Assembly (NCBI GenBank): GCA_036924085.1
Contig: JAVGWX010000004.1
Coordinates: forward strand, 77,983,090-78,047,089
Source of the DNA: Ariolimax columbianus
Taxonomy: Eukaryota; Mollusca; Gastropoda; Stylommatophora; Arionidae
Reading direction: 5' to 3'
DNA length: 64,000 bases
This document shows, in pieces, positions 45,895 through 56,617 of this stretch; position 1 is the stretch's first letter, and each line of letters opens with the position of its first letter. The notes below the pieces were generated by a model that saw nothing but the letters and a program-made list of their open reading frames with translations, was not told the origin of the DNA and searched no databases. Made by a program: the position numbers and the translations under genes.

Positions 45895-46290
45895 ATCCCC
45901 GATTACACTCTTGAGCGGAGCTGAACAGACACTTGTAATCGATCGAGCTTAACTCTGATCAAACTAGAGCTTTAAACTCCTTACCATAACTAACATGACA
46001 CTTTTCTCTGAAAGAACATCACGTTGGTCATGACACAGGATTCAATTCTTGAACAGAGCTGAAAAAACACTTTTCTCTGAACGGGTGTCACTTTACTCAA
46101 TACACTGTATTAAACTCTTGAACAGGGCTAAAGTAAACTTTTCTCTGAACCGGCGTCATTTTGATCAAAATACTTAATTAAACGTTTGCGAAGAGCTTAA
46201 ATGGCTCTTTTCTCTTTATGGGCATCACTAAGATCAAACCCCTTAGGTTAAAACTCTTATTCAGAGCTAAAAGTGCACTAACGCACTCCC
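45895..46290. repeat. Degenerate tandem repeat of about 64 bp, 6 units
   Basis: Recurring pairs of AACTCTTGAACAGAGCTGAA and ACTTTTCTCTGAACGGGTGT with ATCAAA between them. Spacing varies and identity is low, so this is an old array. Confidence 0.75.
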
Positions 46291-46445
46291 AGTAAGCCAC
46301 AGGCGAAAACTCCTTAGCAGATATGAAAGGACAGTTTCCTGCGAACATAGCTACCTCCACATGAGCGATTGACTGGCAAAGTGATTAGAACCCTTCTAGC
46401 GACACAATGAGCAGGTTTAGTTTCAGAGACTCGAAACGATTCCAG

Positions 46446-46730
46446 TCAGCCAGGTGTGAATGCTTAAAACTTACGATTCCAGTAAACCAGGTGTGAATGC
46501 TTCAAACTTACGATTCCAGTAAGCCAGGTGTGAATGCTTCAAACTTACTATTCCAGTCAGCCAGGTGTGAATGCTTCAAACTTACGATTCTAGTAAGCCA
46601 GGTGTGAATGCTTCAAACTTACGATTCTAGTAAGCCAGGTGTGAATGCTTCAAACTTACGATTCTAGTAAGCCAGGTGTGAATGCTTCAAACTTACGATT
46701 CTAGTAAGCCAGGTGTGAATGCTTCATAAC
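46446..46730. repeat. 37-bp tandem repeat, 8 units
   Basis: CCAGGTGTGAATGCTTCAAA starts at 46450 and 46487 and then every 37 bases to 46709. The unit is CCAGGTGTGAATGCTTCAAA plus CTTACGATTCTAGTAAG. Confidence 0.95.
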
Positions 46731-47435
46731 GTACAGTTATGAAAGACAATATAAAAAGAAAAGGATATGGTCATGCCATCTCTGAAAAAACGAAACCAAC
46801 TACCACAAAGCTTCTAACACTTCCACCATGACGACAATATCTGCTAAAGGATCCCCTTTACATTTTGCTAAGCAATATTATTGTTTATTAAAGATGTTCC
46901 TTTCGTTTTATTCAAGACACGTTAATTTCAAACATGGAGTGTTTTCGGTACTTTCAAAAAAAATATTAAAAAAATCTTTACCCCTTTCTGATTTGTATTC
47001 TTCTTAAACGTCACAATACTCTTTCTTCCTATCTTAAGACATCTTCAAGGTCGGGTACAACAGACCTTAACCCTGACCCGAACCCCCTCTTTATTCCACA
47101 CCCACGCACCTCAGAAGTGATGCCGGAAGAATATTCAATAGACCGAGGATAAGAAAGAGCTGTACTCGCACCTAATAATCCGTCCGGAAGAGTGGACAAA
47201 TGGCCGGACAATAGGACAATCCTTAATACTTTCTTTTCGACCCCCAGGTCCAGTCGTTGTTTGCAGATTTAGGTCAGGACTTTACGGCTATCTTTAGGAG
47301 AAGCAGAGTGGCGAATGGCCAAAATTGTTGCCTGGTGTTGCTTTTGGTTGCCCCCTCTGATGCCAGGAAAGCTAGCCATATGATTCGCACCTGTTCTGTT
47401 CTTCTGAGTTCTTAGCTCTTATTCGACCAATACTT
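46731..47435. other. Unassigned spacer
   Basis: No repeat, transposon or coding signal that I can identify. Confidence 0.4.
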
Positions 47436-47439
47436 CTAC

Positions 47440-47795
47440 AGGGGCAGATGCCACTGTGCAGGTCCCAGCTCTGGTATGAGCTGGATGAAGCCCGGGGGAA
47501 GGATTTCCTGCTTAGCGGGCTAGGCTCGAGCAACTAAACACTACGCTGCGTTGAAACAGGCGTTTACGGAGGGTGGTTAATCGATGTGTGTGTTCATCTT
47601 AATAGACTCAAACACTAGAGCAAAGTAGACCCTCAGCCTGTTAGGCGACATCTATGTTGCTCTAAACAGACCACCTAACCATGGCCGGTGTTATGCCATG
47701 TCACACAGTTAGTCGCCTTTTACGACATGCTCTCTGTGAGGCAGTGGTGCTATTCTTGTCTTGTCATATACATACACAAAGACCCCGACAGACTA
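47440..47795 (-). mobile_element. Rep-X copy, minus strand
   Basis: Reverse-complement match to 40930-41300 in order: ATACTTCTACAGGGGCAGAT, GCGGGCTAGGCTCGAGCAAC, AGAGCAAAGTAGACCCTCAG, CCATGGCCGGTGTTATGCCA and CGCCTTTTACGACATGCTCT. This copy and 40930 define the element at about 360 bp. Confidence 0.75.
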
Positions 47796-47839
47796 CTCGG
47801 TCTCTGCGCTCTTGTGTTCAATATCGATGTCAATGCAAT

Positions 47840-48250
47840 CCTGGCAGACCATCAGGTGCTCAGCCCGTCTTTGCACATGGCAAATAGTTTAGATGCTTAT
47901 GGTTCTTGTATCTCGCTTGTTGTACACACCTTCTGTTCCGTATTCTCAAGCGCTTCTTTCTTATGGATTCGAGTATAATTTAACAAATTTACAATCTGTG
48001 CATCGATGGTTCATCGTTTGCAATGTCTTCTTGCCAAAGGCAATCGTTGATCAACTTCAAGATGTCACCTCTTTCCCCTTTGATTGTCCCCACTGCTGAT
48101 GTTCCCGTGGCCACCATGCCTGATCTTCTATTCCAGCAAACATCAGGATGGACCGGTAAAACCACACAAGTTCCCGTATGTGTCCGCTATCGACCCTTGC
48201 AATAGCCAAACCGGGTGTACCTTCCATTGCAAGAATTGAGTTAGAAATCT
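47840..48250. other. Diverged dispersed repeat and spacer
   Basis: The left 100 bp matches 6225-6290 (see that entry). The rest has no known similarity and no coding call. Confidence 0.4.
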
Positions 48251-48251
48251 T

Positions 48252-48326
48252 CTTATTCTTAGTTCGTTCTCAATCTTCCGCTACCAAGCCCTGAAATAGG
48301 CTCTTCAAGTAGCAGGATGTGGTCCA
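48252..48326 (-). mobile_element. SINE-A 3' fragment, minus strand
   Basis: TTCTTATTCTTAGTTCGTTC, TCAATCTTCCGCTACCAAGC and GTCCAGAGAACGGAA, then an abrupt switch to the 33-bp array. Only the last 75 bp of the element is present. Confidence 0.8.
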
Positions 48327-48660
48327 GAGAACGGAATTTTAGTCTAATTTGTAATGTTTGGTCAGGCACTTTTAGTCTAGTTTGTAATGTTTAGTCAGAC
48401 ACTTTTAGTCTAATTTGTAATGTTTGGTCAGACACTTTTAGTCTAGTTTGTAATGTTTAGTCAGACACTTTTAGTCTAGTTTGTATAGTTCAGTCAAACA
48501 CTTCTAGTCTAGTTTGTAATGTTTAGTCAGACACTTTTAGTCTAATTTGTAATGTTTGGTCAGACACTTTTAGTCTAGTTTGTAATGTTTTTTCATACAC
48601 TTTTGTAATGTTTAGTTAAATACTTTTAGTCTTGTTTGTAGTGATCGGTCAGACATACAT
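48325..48660. repeat. 33-bp tandem repeat, about 10 units
   Basis: Units of TTTTAGTCTAGTTTGTAATG plus TTTAGTCAGACAC. It starts at the truncated SINE-A end. The sequence is unrelated to the SINE-A VNTR and to the 10210 array even though all three have a 33-bp period. Confidence 0.93.
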
Positions 48661-48697
48661 TTTTAGTTCAGGAAACCCATACACACGAACATTTACA

Positions 48698-48771
<74 letters not shown>
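48698..48771. repeat. (CA)n microsatellite
   Basis: About 37 uninterrupted CA dinucleotides, followed by scattered CA runs to 48870. Bases 48871-49590 are unassigned. Confidence 0.97.
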
Positions 48772-48775
<4 letters not shown>

Positions 48776-49590
48776 TACACTTAAATTAATATACATATAC
48801 ACGCACAGAAACATACATGCACACACACACATTCATACACACACAATCAAACACACACACACACAATTACACATTTCTTCATGGGCCTTCACATGCCTTT
48901 TTTTTCACAGGAGAAAATCGTCTTAAACTGAAATTCAATTAGCTATCGGCATATTGTCAGAAACAAAGTAGTAACAATCGAGGCAGGAAATCTGTTTTAT
49001 GCTTTCACGCGAAGCTGACCCGCTTTCTCTTTACCTTTTAAAATTATTCACCAGCAATAATAATCTTAATACTTTTCGTCGTTGTGTTCCCCTCTGCACT
49101 ACCTGAAGTGATTCCTAATTATTTAGTATTTTCTTTAACGCCAACATCCAAGTTTGGTTTCTATTACACAACATGATTCAGAACGGTTACAGAGCATGTT
49201 CCCATCTCAGAGATAAGAGGCAGTTTTCAGTGATCTCTTTAATAACGTTGTCTTGTAATATCGTCTTTTTATTCTTCGTTCGTTTTCAGAGTTCGACTTG
49301 AGTGACTCTAACAAAGGCAGCATTCAACTCAAGGCTCCGTGCACTTCCATACAGTTTTTGAAAGACGTTTGGTTTGGTTAGCAGGGATGGACTCTTCAAA
49401 ATCCTCTCCAAAATAGGCTGCTAAAGCAAATTGCTATGACTAATAATATCGTTTCATCAGCCCGTAAAAGAAACAATCCATTTGAATGGTTGCATATCCC
49501 AACCATTTGACTCTTATTGTTCTTGTAGTTGTTGTTGACTAGGTCCGTCAAGCTGTTCGCTGAAGAATTTGCAAGTAATTCATTTCATAC

Positions 49591-50345
49591 TCGCAGTGGT
49601 GATAAGTAAGGATGGGTCCTGGCCCAACTCTCGCAGTGGTGATAAGCTAGGATGGGTCCTGGCCCAACTCTCGCAGTGGTGATAAGCTAGGATGGGTCCT
49701 GGCCCAACTCTCGCAGTGGTGATAAGCAAGGCTGGGCCCTGATCCAACTTTCGCAGTGGTGATAAGCAAGAATGGGTCCTGGTCCAACTCTCCCAGAGGG
49801 GATAATCTAGGATGGGTCCTGGTCCATCTCTCACAGTGGTGATAAGCAGGAATGAGGCCTGACCCAACTCTCGCAGTGGTGTTAAGTAAGGATGGGTCCT
49901 GACCCAACTCTCGCAGTGGTGATAAGCAAGAATGGGTCCTGGTCCAACTCTCCCAGAGGGGATAATCTAGGATGGGTCCTGGTCCATCTCTCACAGTGGT
50001 GATAAGCAGGAATGAGGCCTGACCCAACTCTCGCAGTGGTGATAAGCTAGGATGGGTCCTGGCCCAACTCTCGCAGTGGTGTTAAGTAAGGATGGGTCCT
50101 GACCCAACTCTCGCAGTGGTGATAAGCTAGGATGGGTCCTGGCCCAACTCTCGCAGTGGTGTTAAGCTAGGATGGGTCCTGGTCCAACTCTCGCAGTGGT
50201 GATAAGCTAGGATGGGTCCTGGTCCAACTCTCGCAGTGGTGATAAGCTAGGATGGGTCCTGGTCCAACTCTCGCAGTGGTGATAAGCTAGGATGGGTCCT
50301 GGTCCAACTCTCGCAGTGGTGATAAGCTAGGATGGGTCCTGGCTC
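49591..50345. repeat. 40-bp array with 160-bp higher-order repeat
   Basis: About 19 units of CTCGCAGTGGTGATAAGCTA plus GGATGGGTCCTGGCCCAACT. A marked four-unit block (containing CTCCCAGAGGGGATAATC and AGCAGGAATGAGGCC) at about 49764-49880 recurs 160 bases later at 49924-50040. The minus-strand open frames are repeat artefacts. Confidence 0.95.
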
Positions 50346-50520
50346 CGACACTACTCGCAGTTTTCTCTAAATTATTTATGCTCTGCTACTGAAGCATGCA
50401 ACTGTTGACGCAAATGAAGAAACCTGCTCTCACATGAGGTCGGATTGTTGACTGTTGAATCTTGCAGCGCTCAAGGCCAACACCAAGACTAGTCTCAAAT
50501 CACACGAAGGACTACTTCTA
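50346..50520. other. Short unassigned spacer
   Basis: Separates the 40-bp array from SINE-B; nothing identified. Confidence 0.4.
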
Positions 50521-50522
50521 TT

Positions 50523-50850
50523 GATTTTTCTTCTTCTTCTTCGTCGTCGTCGTTCGTCCTCAAAACACGTTGTGACGTTGTGTCGCAGTTTACATCGTGA
50601 ATGTGATATCTGCGTCTGTCGGCCCTACACATCCAATTTCAGCTGGCTGTTTATGGACACCGGGTTTGCCTATCCACTGCCAAACCGGTTCTCTTAGCCA
50701 GGCTATATTAGTGCAGTCTTTTGCAAGTGCCACACTTGGGGAGGTGGAGTCTTGGTCAACTCTGGCTCGCTGATCCTGATGAAAGCTGCTGGCTGCTATC
50801 AGCTCATTCACTGTAGTGTACCTTCGGCTCCGTATTGTCTCTCCACTATC
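50523..50850 (-). mobile_element. SINE-B copy, minus strand
   Basis: A TTC and GTC triplet tail, GTTCGTCCTCAAAACACG, GTCGCAGTTTACATCGTGAA, the core GTCGGCCCTACACATCCAAT, CGGTTCTCTTAGCCAGGCTA, CTCTGGCTCGCTGATCCTGA and TCAGCTCATTCACTGTAG, then GTACCTTCGGCTCCG. This is the best-preserved SINE-B here. The block order parallels SINE-A, including an equivalent of its single 33-bp unit region. Bases 50851-51134 are unassigned. Confidence 0.75.
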
Positions 50851-51134
50851 CCATAGTTCAGTGCTCTTCCGCCTTGTTATACTTAGCACACACCTTTATA
50901 TATTTCGTAACAGTAAACTTTTCTTTACCGCCCACTAATATCGAAATTGAAGAAATGTCAGTGATCATTCACTGAGTCTGAGTATTTTTGATGTTTTTAA
51001 GCATCATGTAGAGCATGTCCTTTACAGAACCTCGCTCCCATCACAGCCCGTCTGAAAGAAACTTAATCTCTTGCCAAGCCTGCAACCTGCCCCACATGCA
51101 TGCCCAATCAGTATTTGACATCTTGGTGCCATCG

Positions 51135-51520
51135 CCTTCTTGGTTGGTTGGTTGGTTGGTTGGTTATTAATCCAGCCACATGTGGGTTCCTGCCCTATGG
51201 CCCATTGCCATATACTAGTATCTGCAAGTGTTTGTGAGCTGTTGTTTATTCCGTTCATAGTGTTCCATTTGTTTGGCCTCGGTAGAATAATCTATTTTCT
51301 AACACCGTAAAGCGATGTACACCAACAAGATAATGTTCAATAGTTTCATATGGATGTGTTCACAACCGGTACTCTGGAGTATGTTCTGGATGAATTCTGT
51401 TCAAGTGCCTGCTAAGTTGTATGTGTTGAGTGGAAAGTCAGAAAATGGTGCATGCCAGCAACATGACGCATTCTTGGTCTTCCTCTGCCTCTCTTACCCG
51501 GCAACCTTACCTTCTATCAC
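51135..51520 (-). pseudogene. LINE-R C-terminus with (AACC)n tail
   Basis: In minus-strand sense it reads GKSENG-like residues upstream, a CHQ-type Cys/His segment near 51360, then TMNGINNSSQTLADTSIWQW and AIGQEPTCGW. The strand ends in GGATTAATAACCAACCAACC. Comparison with 40180 and 61990 shows the same terminal region. The repeated AACC tail is the 3' end, so this is a 5'-truncated insertion. Frameshifts are present. Confidence 0.72.
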
Positions 51521-51704
51521 CGTTTTCTCAAGACAGTTGTGTCTTTTGATGTGGCAAAAGATTTAAATGTTAAATTCATGATGAAATATATGAACCAGTT
51601 CTTCTCTATGCCCAACTCTTGTCAAATGTCTCCAACATTCTTCTTTTTGTCAGTCCACGGTTTTCTAAAAACCTTTCTACAAAATGTCCACTCGAAAGAC
51701 TAGA

Positions 51705-52088
51705 AGGGATGAAGACGCTGAGCAGTGCATAAACTGCAGTGGTCAGCGACCCATAGCTGACTGCTAGCGTCAGGGTCAGAGAAACCAGAGCTGCCAAGAC
51801 CCTTCTACACCTCCACGCGGTGATCCTGGATAATAAGCTGCAACAGAGAAGACTGGCTAAGTAGAAGGGATCGAAGAGGGATGGCAACCCGGTACTAAAA
51901 AATGCTTAATGAAGTCGGATGTGTTGGACCGAAAGGGGCAAATATCGCAGTCAAGCTGTAAACCTCGACACAACGCATTCCGTTCTCTGGACTACATTCC
52001 GCTACTTGCAAAGCTTTTTTCAGGGCTTGGTAGCGGGAGATTGAGAACGAACAAAGAAGAAGAAGAAGAAGAAGAAGAAGAAGAAGAA
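51705..52088 (+). mobile_element. SINE-A copy with 11-bp TSD
   Basis: Complete: GATGAAGACGCTGAGCAGTG, one 33-bp unit (CTGACTGCTAGCGTCAGGGT), CCAAGACCCTTCTACACC, GGGATCGAAGAGGG, the core GAAGTCGGATGTGTTGGACC, GGAGATTGAGAACGAACA and a GAA tail to 52088. GAAAGACTAGA flanks it at 51694-51704 and 52089-52099. The right copy partly overlaps the A-rich tail in sequence, but CTAGA is clearly outside it. Bases 52100-52718 are unassigned. Confidence 0.95.
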
Positions 52089-52729
52089 GAAAGACTAGAG
52101 GATTGGGTAACTATCTGTGTTTTACATCCGAATGTTGCCACGGGAAATAAATACAGGTTCTCAAAATGTTCACTTTTTTTTAGTATTCTTCGATAGTTTC
52201 ATGAGGTTTTATTGTTAATACAGCATATAATTATTCTCCTACCGTCCACTCGTAATCAAAAATCGCCCACTAGTGGACTGTAGTGCCCTGGTTGAAGAGC
52301 ACTGACATAATTGCATCCATCAAAAGAAAATACTAATATATACCAATGTCTTTGTTACTTTTAACAATTATTTTATAACTTTCCTGGATCTCTGCCTAAA
52401 CAAACACAGTTCTGTTCTTTGGTTTGACAAGTGTAGGCTTCATAAATTTACTGACATCAATAATCGATTTACCAGTAAGAGAGACGCCACTTGATCGATA
52501 GATTTATTGATTTTCATTGTATCTGATTGAAAGGGAATCATTGTAGTCACGTCACGAGAAGGGAAGTGCCCTATGACGAGTGGTGTCAAGTTCTGGAAGC
52601 ATCTGCCCATACTTTTGTTCTGTCTCTTCCGGCTTCGCAGCTTTGACTTGTAGCTTATGTTACGTTTCATATTTTATGTCTTTATTTCTTTCGCCTTGAG
52701 AGAACTACAGAACAAGGGTCCTTTCACTT

Positions 52730-53148
52730 CTCCTTCTTCTTCTCCTTCTTCTTATTCTACGTCTTCGTCTTCTTCTTCTTCTTCTTCTTCTTCTTCTTCT
52801 TCTTCTTCTTCTTCGTCCGTTCTCAATCTGCAAACTACTAAGCCCTAAAAACGGCTTTCCAAGTAGCAGGTTGTTGTCTGGAATGCATTGTATCGTAGTT
52901 TACAACTTGACCGTGAAATATGCACAATTTTGGTCCGCCACATCCGAATTCAGCAGGCATCTTTTAGTACCGGGTTGGCCTTCCCTCTTCGATCCCTTCT
53001 CCTTAGCCAGTCAGCGCTGTTGCAACCTGAGGATTACTGGTGGTGTAGATGGGTCTTGGTAGCTATGGTTCACTAGTCTTGATGCTAGCAATCAGTTATG
53101 TGTCGCTGACAACTGCAGCTGATGCACAGCTCAGCATATTGATCTCCT
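52730..53148 (-). mobile_element. SINE-A copy, minus strand, 11-bp TSD
   Basis: A long TTC tail (52730-52813), GTTCTCAATCTGCAAACTAC, the core GGTCCGCCACATCCGAATTC, TCGATCCCTTCTCCTTAGCC, TGGTGTAGATGGGTCTTGGT, one 33-bp unit and the head GATGCACAGCTCAGCATATT. The target-site duplication TCCTTTCACTT lies at 52719-52729 and 53149-53159, a perfect match. Confidence 0.95.
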
Positions 53149-53214
53149 TCCTTTCACTTAAAAGCAAAGGAAAGATAGAGTGAATCCTGTTGTTATATCT
53201 AGGTACTAATTTGA

Positions 53215-53320
53215 AAATAAAACAAGGGAGTGCGCTGCACTGTTCCCTTTGCTTTTCAACATCTATGTGGATACAATTGTGGCAGATATCTATCAGGCTA
53301 AGACATTTTTTATCCAGATT
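53215..53320 (+). pseudogene. LINE reverse transcriptase motif fragment
   Basis: One plus frame reads CAALFPLLFNIYVDTIVADI. The LSPLLFN-Y-D-I block directly follows the QGC motif in LINE reverse transcriptases; here Ser is replaced by Phe. Only about 35 residues are recognisable, followed by the 5'-truncated SINE-D. Confidence 0.65.
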
Positions 53321-53387
53321 ATAATTCCATTTATGAAATGTTATTCGCAGGCTGGATTTTTTCACATGGACTTTCTTGTATTTTATA

Positions 53388-53705
53388 GGATCTCTGGTAG
53401 TAGAGATCGGACGCCCGTGTGCAGTGTTAAAAATCCATCTGCAGTTGGAAATTGAAATGAGTAGGCTTAACGACCGTTGCCCGGACAAAATTCAAAATTA
53501 TGTAGAAAATCTAGCCAATTTTTTATGGGCGCCTCGCCGGTACTACGGAGTTCGTGCATTGGGGTTAGATTCTCAAAAAAGATGGAGAAGAACAGAGCAC
53601 GTATAGGTTAAATAAACCGCGTGCAATGATGTTGATTCTTCGACTAAACTAAACTAAACTAAACTAAACTAAACTAAACTAAACTAAACTAAACTAAACT
53701 AAACA
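53388..53705 (+). mobile_element. SINE-D, 5'-truncated, (CTAAA)n tail
   Basis: GATCTCTGGTAGTAGAGATC, GTTAAAAATCCATCTGCAGT, TGAGTAGGCTTAACGACCGT and GGGCGCCTCGCC match 33170-33340. The tRNA-like head is missing. The tail is about 12 CTAAA units at 53642-53704. Together with the 33078 copy this gives the full family structure of head, body and pentanucleotide tail. Confidence 0.85.
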
Positions 53706-53809
53706 TGTTTTAGCTGATCAGTGCCTTGCATATAGAGACGAACAGAAACTTTAAAATCATATAAGCTCGATGGCACTCACAAATAGAGTTCAGTTTTGAA
53801 ATGCCGTAC

Positions 53810-54010
53810 TTAAACATCATCAACCAAGCGTTTCCAGGTAGACTGGTCCTGTGCTATTTTCACCAGTTCTTTCCAGTTTCCCTTAGTCTTCATTGTATCG
53901 GCATCTACGACTCTTGTCCATGTGTTCTTTAGCCCTTCATCTTTTTCTCCAGTGTGTTCAGTGACAGAGACTGCATGATGATACTGGTTTGAGTCTTTCA
54001 AAATGTGTGG
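53810..54010 (-). pseudogene. LINE C-terminal fragment
   Basis: The minus strand reads KNTWTRVVDADTMKTKGNWK, then ELVKIAQDQSTWKRLVDDV and a stop. The NTW-R-V--D--K---WKEL-K-AQD---W--LV pattern is the terminal segment of LINE-P-type proteins, lying after the GKRKRGRP-NTW block. Nothing further upstream is preserved. Bases 54011-54253 are unassigned. Confidence 0.7.
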
Positions 54011-54253
54011 CCTAGACAACGGTACCTTCTTCCTTGGATTTTCTATGTCCACCTGTCTTTGTTGGGTTATCTCCCTTTAGCTTTCGTGTATAACCTTGTG
54101 GAGCCAATGCAAGTCCAACATCTTTGTCGGGCATTTATTGATAAAGCCATGCAATCTCTTACCTCATTCATTCTGGAGTGTTTGAATGTGGACACATTCA
54201 TTTTTATGACATGCAAATCTACTTGAAGGAAGTACACTTCCATTGTACTTTCT

Positions 54254-54435
54254 TCTACTTCTTCTTCTTCTTTTGCGTTTTTTGTTCAATCTCTCGCTAT
54301 CAAACCATGAACAAGGATTTGCAGGTAGCAGGATGTAATCAGGAGAACAGAATGCGTTGTGTCGCTAGTTTACAGTATGACTGCGATATTTGCACCTTTC
54401 AATCCGACAAATCCGTCTTCTGCAATAACATTGTA
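54254..54435 (-). mobile_element. SINE-A 3' half, minus strand
   Basis: A short TTC tail, GTTCAATCTCTCGCTATCAA, GGAGAACAGAATGCGTTGTG, CTGCGATATTTGCACCTTTC and the core end GACAAATCCGTCTTCTGCA. It is 5'-truncated after the core. The 18-bp array begins just beyond it. Confidence 0.85.
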
Positions 54436-54456
54436 CCAATTTAGTTGTAATTGAGA

Positions 54457-54665
54457 AACTTACTTTCCATAGAGATTAGGTTACAAATAGAGATTAGGTT
54501 ACAAATAGAAATTATGTTACAAATAGAGATTAGGTTACAAATAGAGATTAGGTTACAAATAGAGATTAGGTTACAAATAGAGATTAGGTTACAAATAGAG
54601 ATTAGGTTACAAATAGAGATTAGGTTACAAATAGAGATTAGGTTACAAATAGAGATTAGGTTCAA
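54457..54665. repeat. 18-bp tandem repeat, about 11 units
   Basis: Units of GAGATTAGGTTACAAATA, nearly identical. Both strands are open (EIRLQI and LISICN) because the period is divisible by three. Confidence 0.96.
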
Positions 54666-54734
54666 CCAATAGTTGACTCTGTGACTTTGTTAGAAACTTT
54701 GCAACCAATATATCGAATCTACACCGTGACAAGT

Positions 54735-55264
54735 TAATGTATGCAATCCCTGAGATAGTTCTCAGCAGAACAACAAAAGTTGGGCAAACAGTGGATCCCA
54801 TCCAACTGCAATATTGAAGGAAATGAAGCTGCAGACAAACTAGCAACGTGGCGAGGAGCATCCCCACAAGCAGACGTGACAATTACATATTGTGAGACCA
54901 AGACCATTAATAAAGCCAACTTCAGGGTAAAATGGGCTGATCAACACCCTGACTTTCGACAACAAGACCGCTACTTTAATTTAACTGGAGAAGGGCAAGC
55001 CATCTTTAAATTCAGAACCGGACATAGCAGACTCAAGGGTTACCTTTACAACAAAATGAGGATTGGGACAGATGACAGGTGTCCATGTGGGAAGCATATC
55101 ATGACCGTGGAACACATCCAACAAGGATGTATGCTCACGCAAGAAAATAGAGAACAATATTCTCGCGAGAAAGATATGAGACAAAATCTTGTGTGAAGAT
55201 AAAAACAGCCTTACAAACAACGGTGTCCTTTGTTAGAGAAACTGGGACCTTGATCTGATGATGA
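54735..55264 (+). pseudogene. LINE-S RNase H end and C-terminus
   Basis: The plus frame from about 54780 to 55196 stays open and reads KQWIPSNCNIEGNEAADKLA, then TITYCETKTINKANFRVKWA, GQAIFKFRTGHSRLKGYLYN, KMRIGTDDRCPCGKHIMTVE and HIQQGCMLT. The first block is the end of RNase H (the His of WIPAHCGI is Asn). The rest is the RTGH-RL--YLYNK--IG segment with a C-x-C-x(3)-H-x(6)-H-x(3)-C cluster found at the end of I-group LINE proteins. The N-terminal half is missing. The stop at 55194 and a short 3' UTR lead straight to a GAA tail, so this is a 5'-truncated insertion that still has its natural 3' end. Confidence 0.85.
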
Positions 55265-55312
55265 ACGAAAAAGAAGAAGAAGAAGAAGAAGAAGAAGAAG
55301 AAGAAGAACAAC
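55265..55312 (+). repeat. (GAA)n tail of the LINE-S copy
   Basis: GATGATGAACGAAAAAGAAG leads into about 14 GAA triplets. The pre-tail GAACGAA matches the SINE-A pre-tail GAACGAACGAA. Bases 55313-55482 are unassigned. Confidence 0.9.
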
Positions 55313-55492
55313 CAGTTTAAATTGAGTTTGATCATCGGCCATGCATCCATAATTGAAGGACCCACTTCACATTGCTGTTGAAAATCCTATGCGTTCTGAC
55401 ACTTAGAGTTCCATTTGGTTTTCAACCTGGCAAAAACCCGCTGTTGCCTTTTGTATCCTGGCTTTTACATCCCCATCTGCTCTCCGTGTCTT

Positions 55493-55850
55493 CTATATGG
55501 CTTGGCTTCGTTCGTTCTCAATCTACCGCAACAAAACCCTGAAAGGGCTTAAGTAGCAGAATGTAGTCCAGAGAACGGAATGCGTTGTGTCGTAGTTTAT
55601 TGCTTGACTGCGATATTTGCACCTTTCAGTCCAACACATCCGACTTCAGCAAACATTTTTTGAGTACCGGGTTAGCATTCCTTCTTCGATCCCTTCTCCT
55701 TAGCCAGTCTGCTCTGCTGTAGCCTGTTATCCAGGATCACCACGTGGAGGTGTAGAAGGGTCTTGGTAGCTCTGGTTCGCTGGCCCTGACGCTAGCAGTC
55801 GGCTATGGGTCGCTGACCACTGCAGCTCATGCGCTGCTCAGCATCTTGAT
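55493..55850 (-). mobile_element. SINE-A copy, minus strand, 10-bp TSD
   Basis: Left to right: tail CTATATGGCTTGGCTTCGTT, CGTTCTCAATCTACCGCAAC, the core CAGTCCAACACATCCGACTT, TCGATCCCTTCTCCTTAGCC, GGTGTAGAAGGGTCTTGGTA, one 33-bp unit and the head GCTGCTCAGCATCTTGAT. TCCGTGTCTT flanks it exactly at 55483-55492 and 55851-55860. In element sense the tail is GAAGCCAAGCC rather than GAA repeats. Bases 55861-56429 are unassigned. Confidence 0.95.
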
Positions 55851-56429
55851 TCCGTGTCTTGTTTATGATGTTCTATATATATTTGAATCTCTCTATCTCT
55901 TCCACTGATGTTACTCCCATTATGATTAGAGCCGTGTTGTCGACCGTATTTAATTGTACAATGTTGGTCTTTTCCGCTTGGCGCTTCAGATCTACTTGCT
56001 TGGAGATTCTGTTTAGATCATGGTTACGGAAGCAGTGTAAAATTACCCCACAACATGTTAAACATAAAGGTTATGAGGATATTGAAAACTGTAAAAACAA
56101 TACAAATGAAAGTAAATCGAAAATAATTCTTATAGAGTTGATTCTTAAGAAAACAGAAGATAATAACTTCATAGCGTTCAGTCCGATAACTAGTTATGCA
56201 AACTTACCACAATAATTGTATCAACACTCCGTCAGTAACCTTGACGATTCTCCTAGCTGTTGTTCCTAGCTGCCTAGCAACGACACCTTTCCCAGCTCCA
56301 ACTGTTAGAACGCAGAGCTGTCAGCTTATGTGGTTGCAAATACGTTCAGAGAGTTGTAAGGGCGGTAACTAAGTGTGGCTTAGATGATTATGTACTAAAA
56401 CCGATGGGACGTTATTTTTAAGAATGGCG

Positions 56430-56617
56430 GTCGTCGTATACATTGGATGATGAACATATCAATCGAGGAAAAAACAGCTGGTATTCAGGGGTATGTAAGG
56501 TCATAATTAGAGGAAATGCGCTACGCAGACGACCGGGTACTTTTGTCACACAGTCACAGTCAAATGCAAGAGCAACTTGATAAGATGGAAGAACAATCAG
56601 CCAAATTCGGACTGAAC
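56430..56617 (+). pseudogene. LINE-P reverse transcriptase relic, part 1
   Basis: One plus frame reads MNISIEEKTAGIQGYVRS, a stop, LEEMRYADDRVLLSHSHSQM and QEQLDKMEEQSAKFGLN. YADD at 56522-56533 is the catalytic reverse transcriptase loop and is intact as a motif. The LLSHSHSQMQEQLDK block agrees with the relic at 21479. The sequence is cut off by the SINE-A at 56618, and the next coding piece appears after it. Confidence 0.88.

Noticed and set aside
48325..48660. Common origin for the three 33-bp arrays (8945, 10210 and 48325 types)
   Set aside because: The SINE-A unit, the 10210 unit and the 48325 unit share no sequence. The equal period is probably coincidence.
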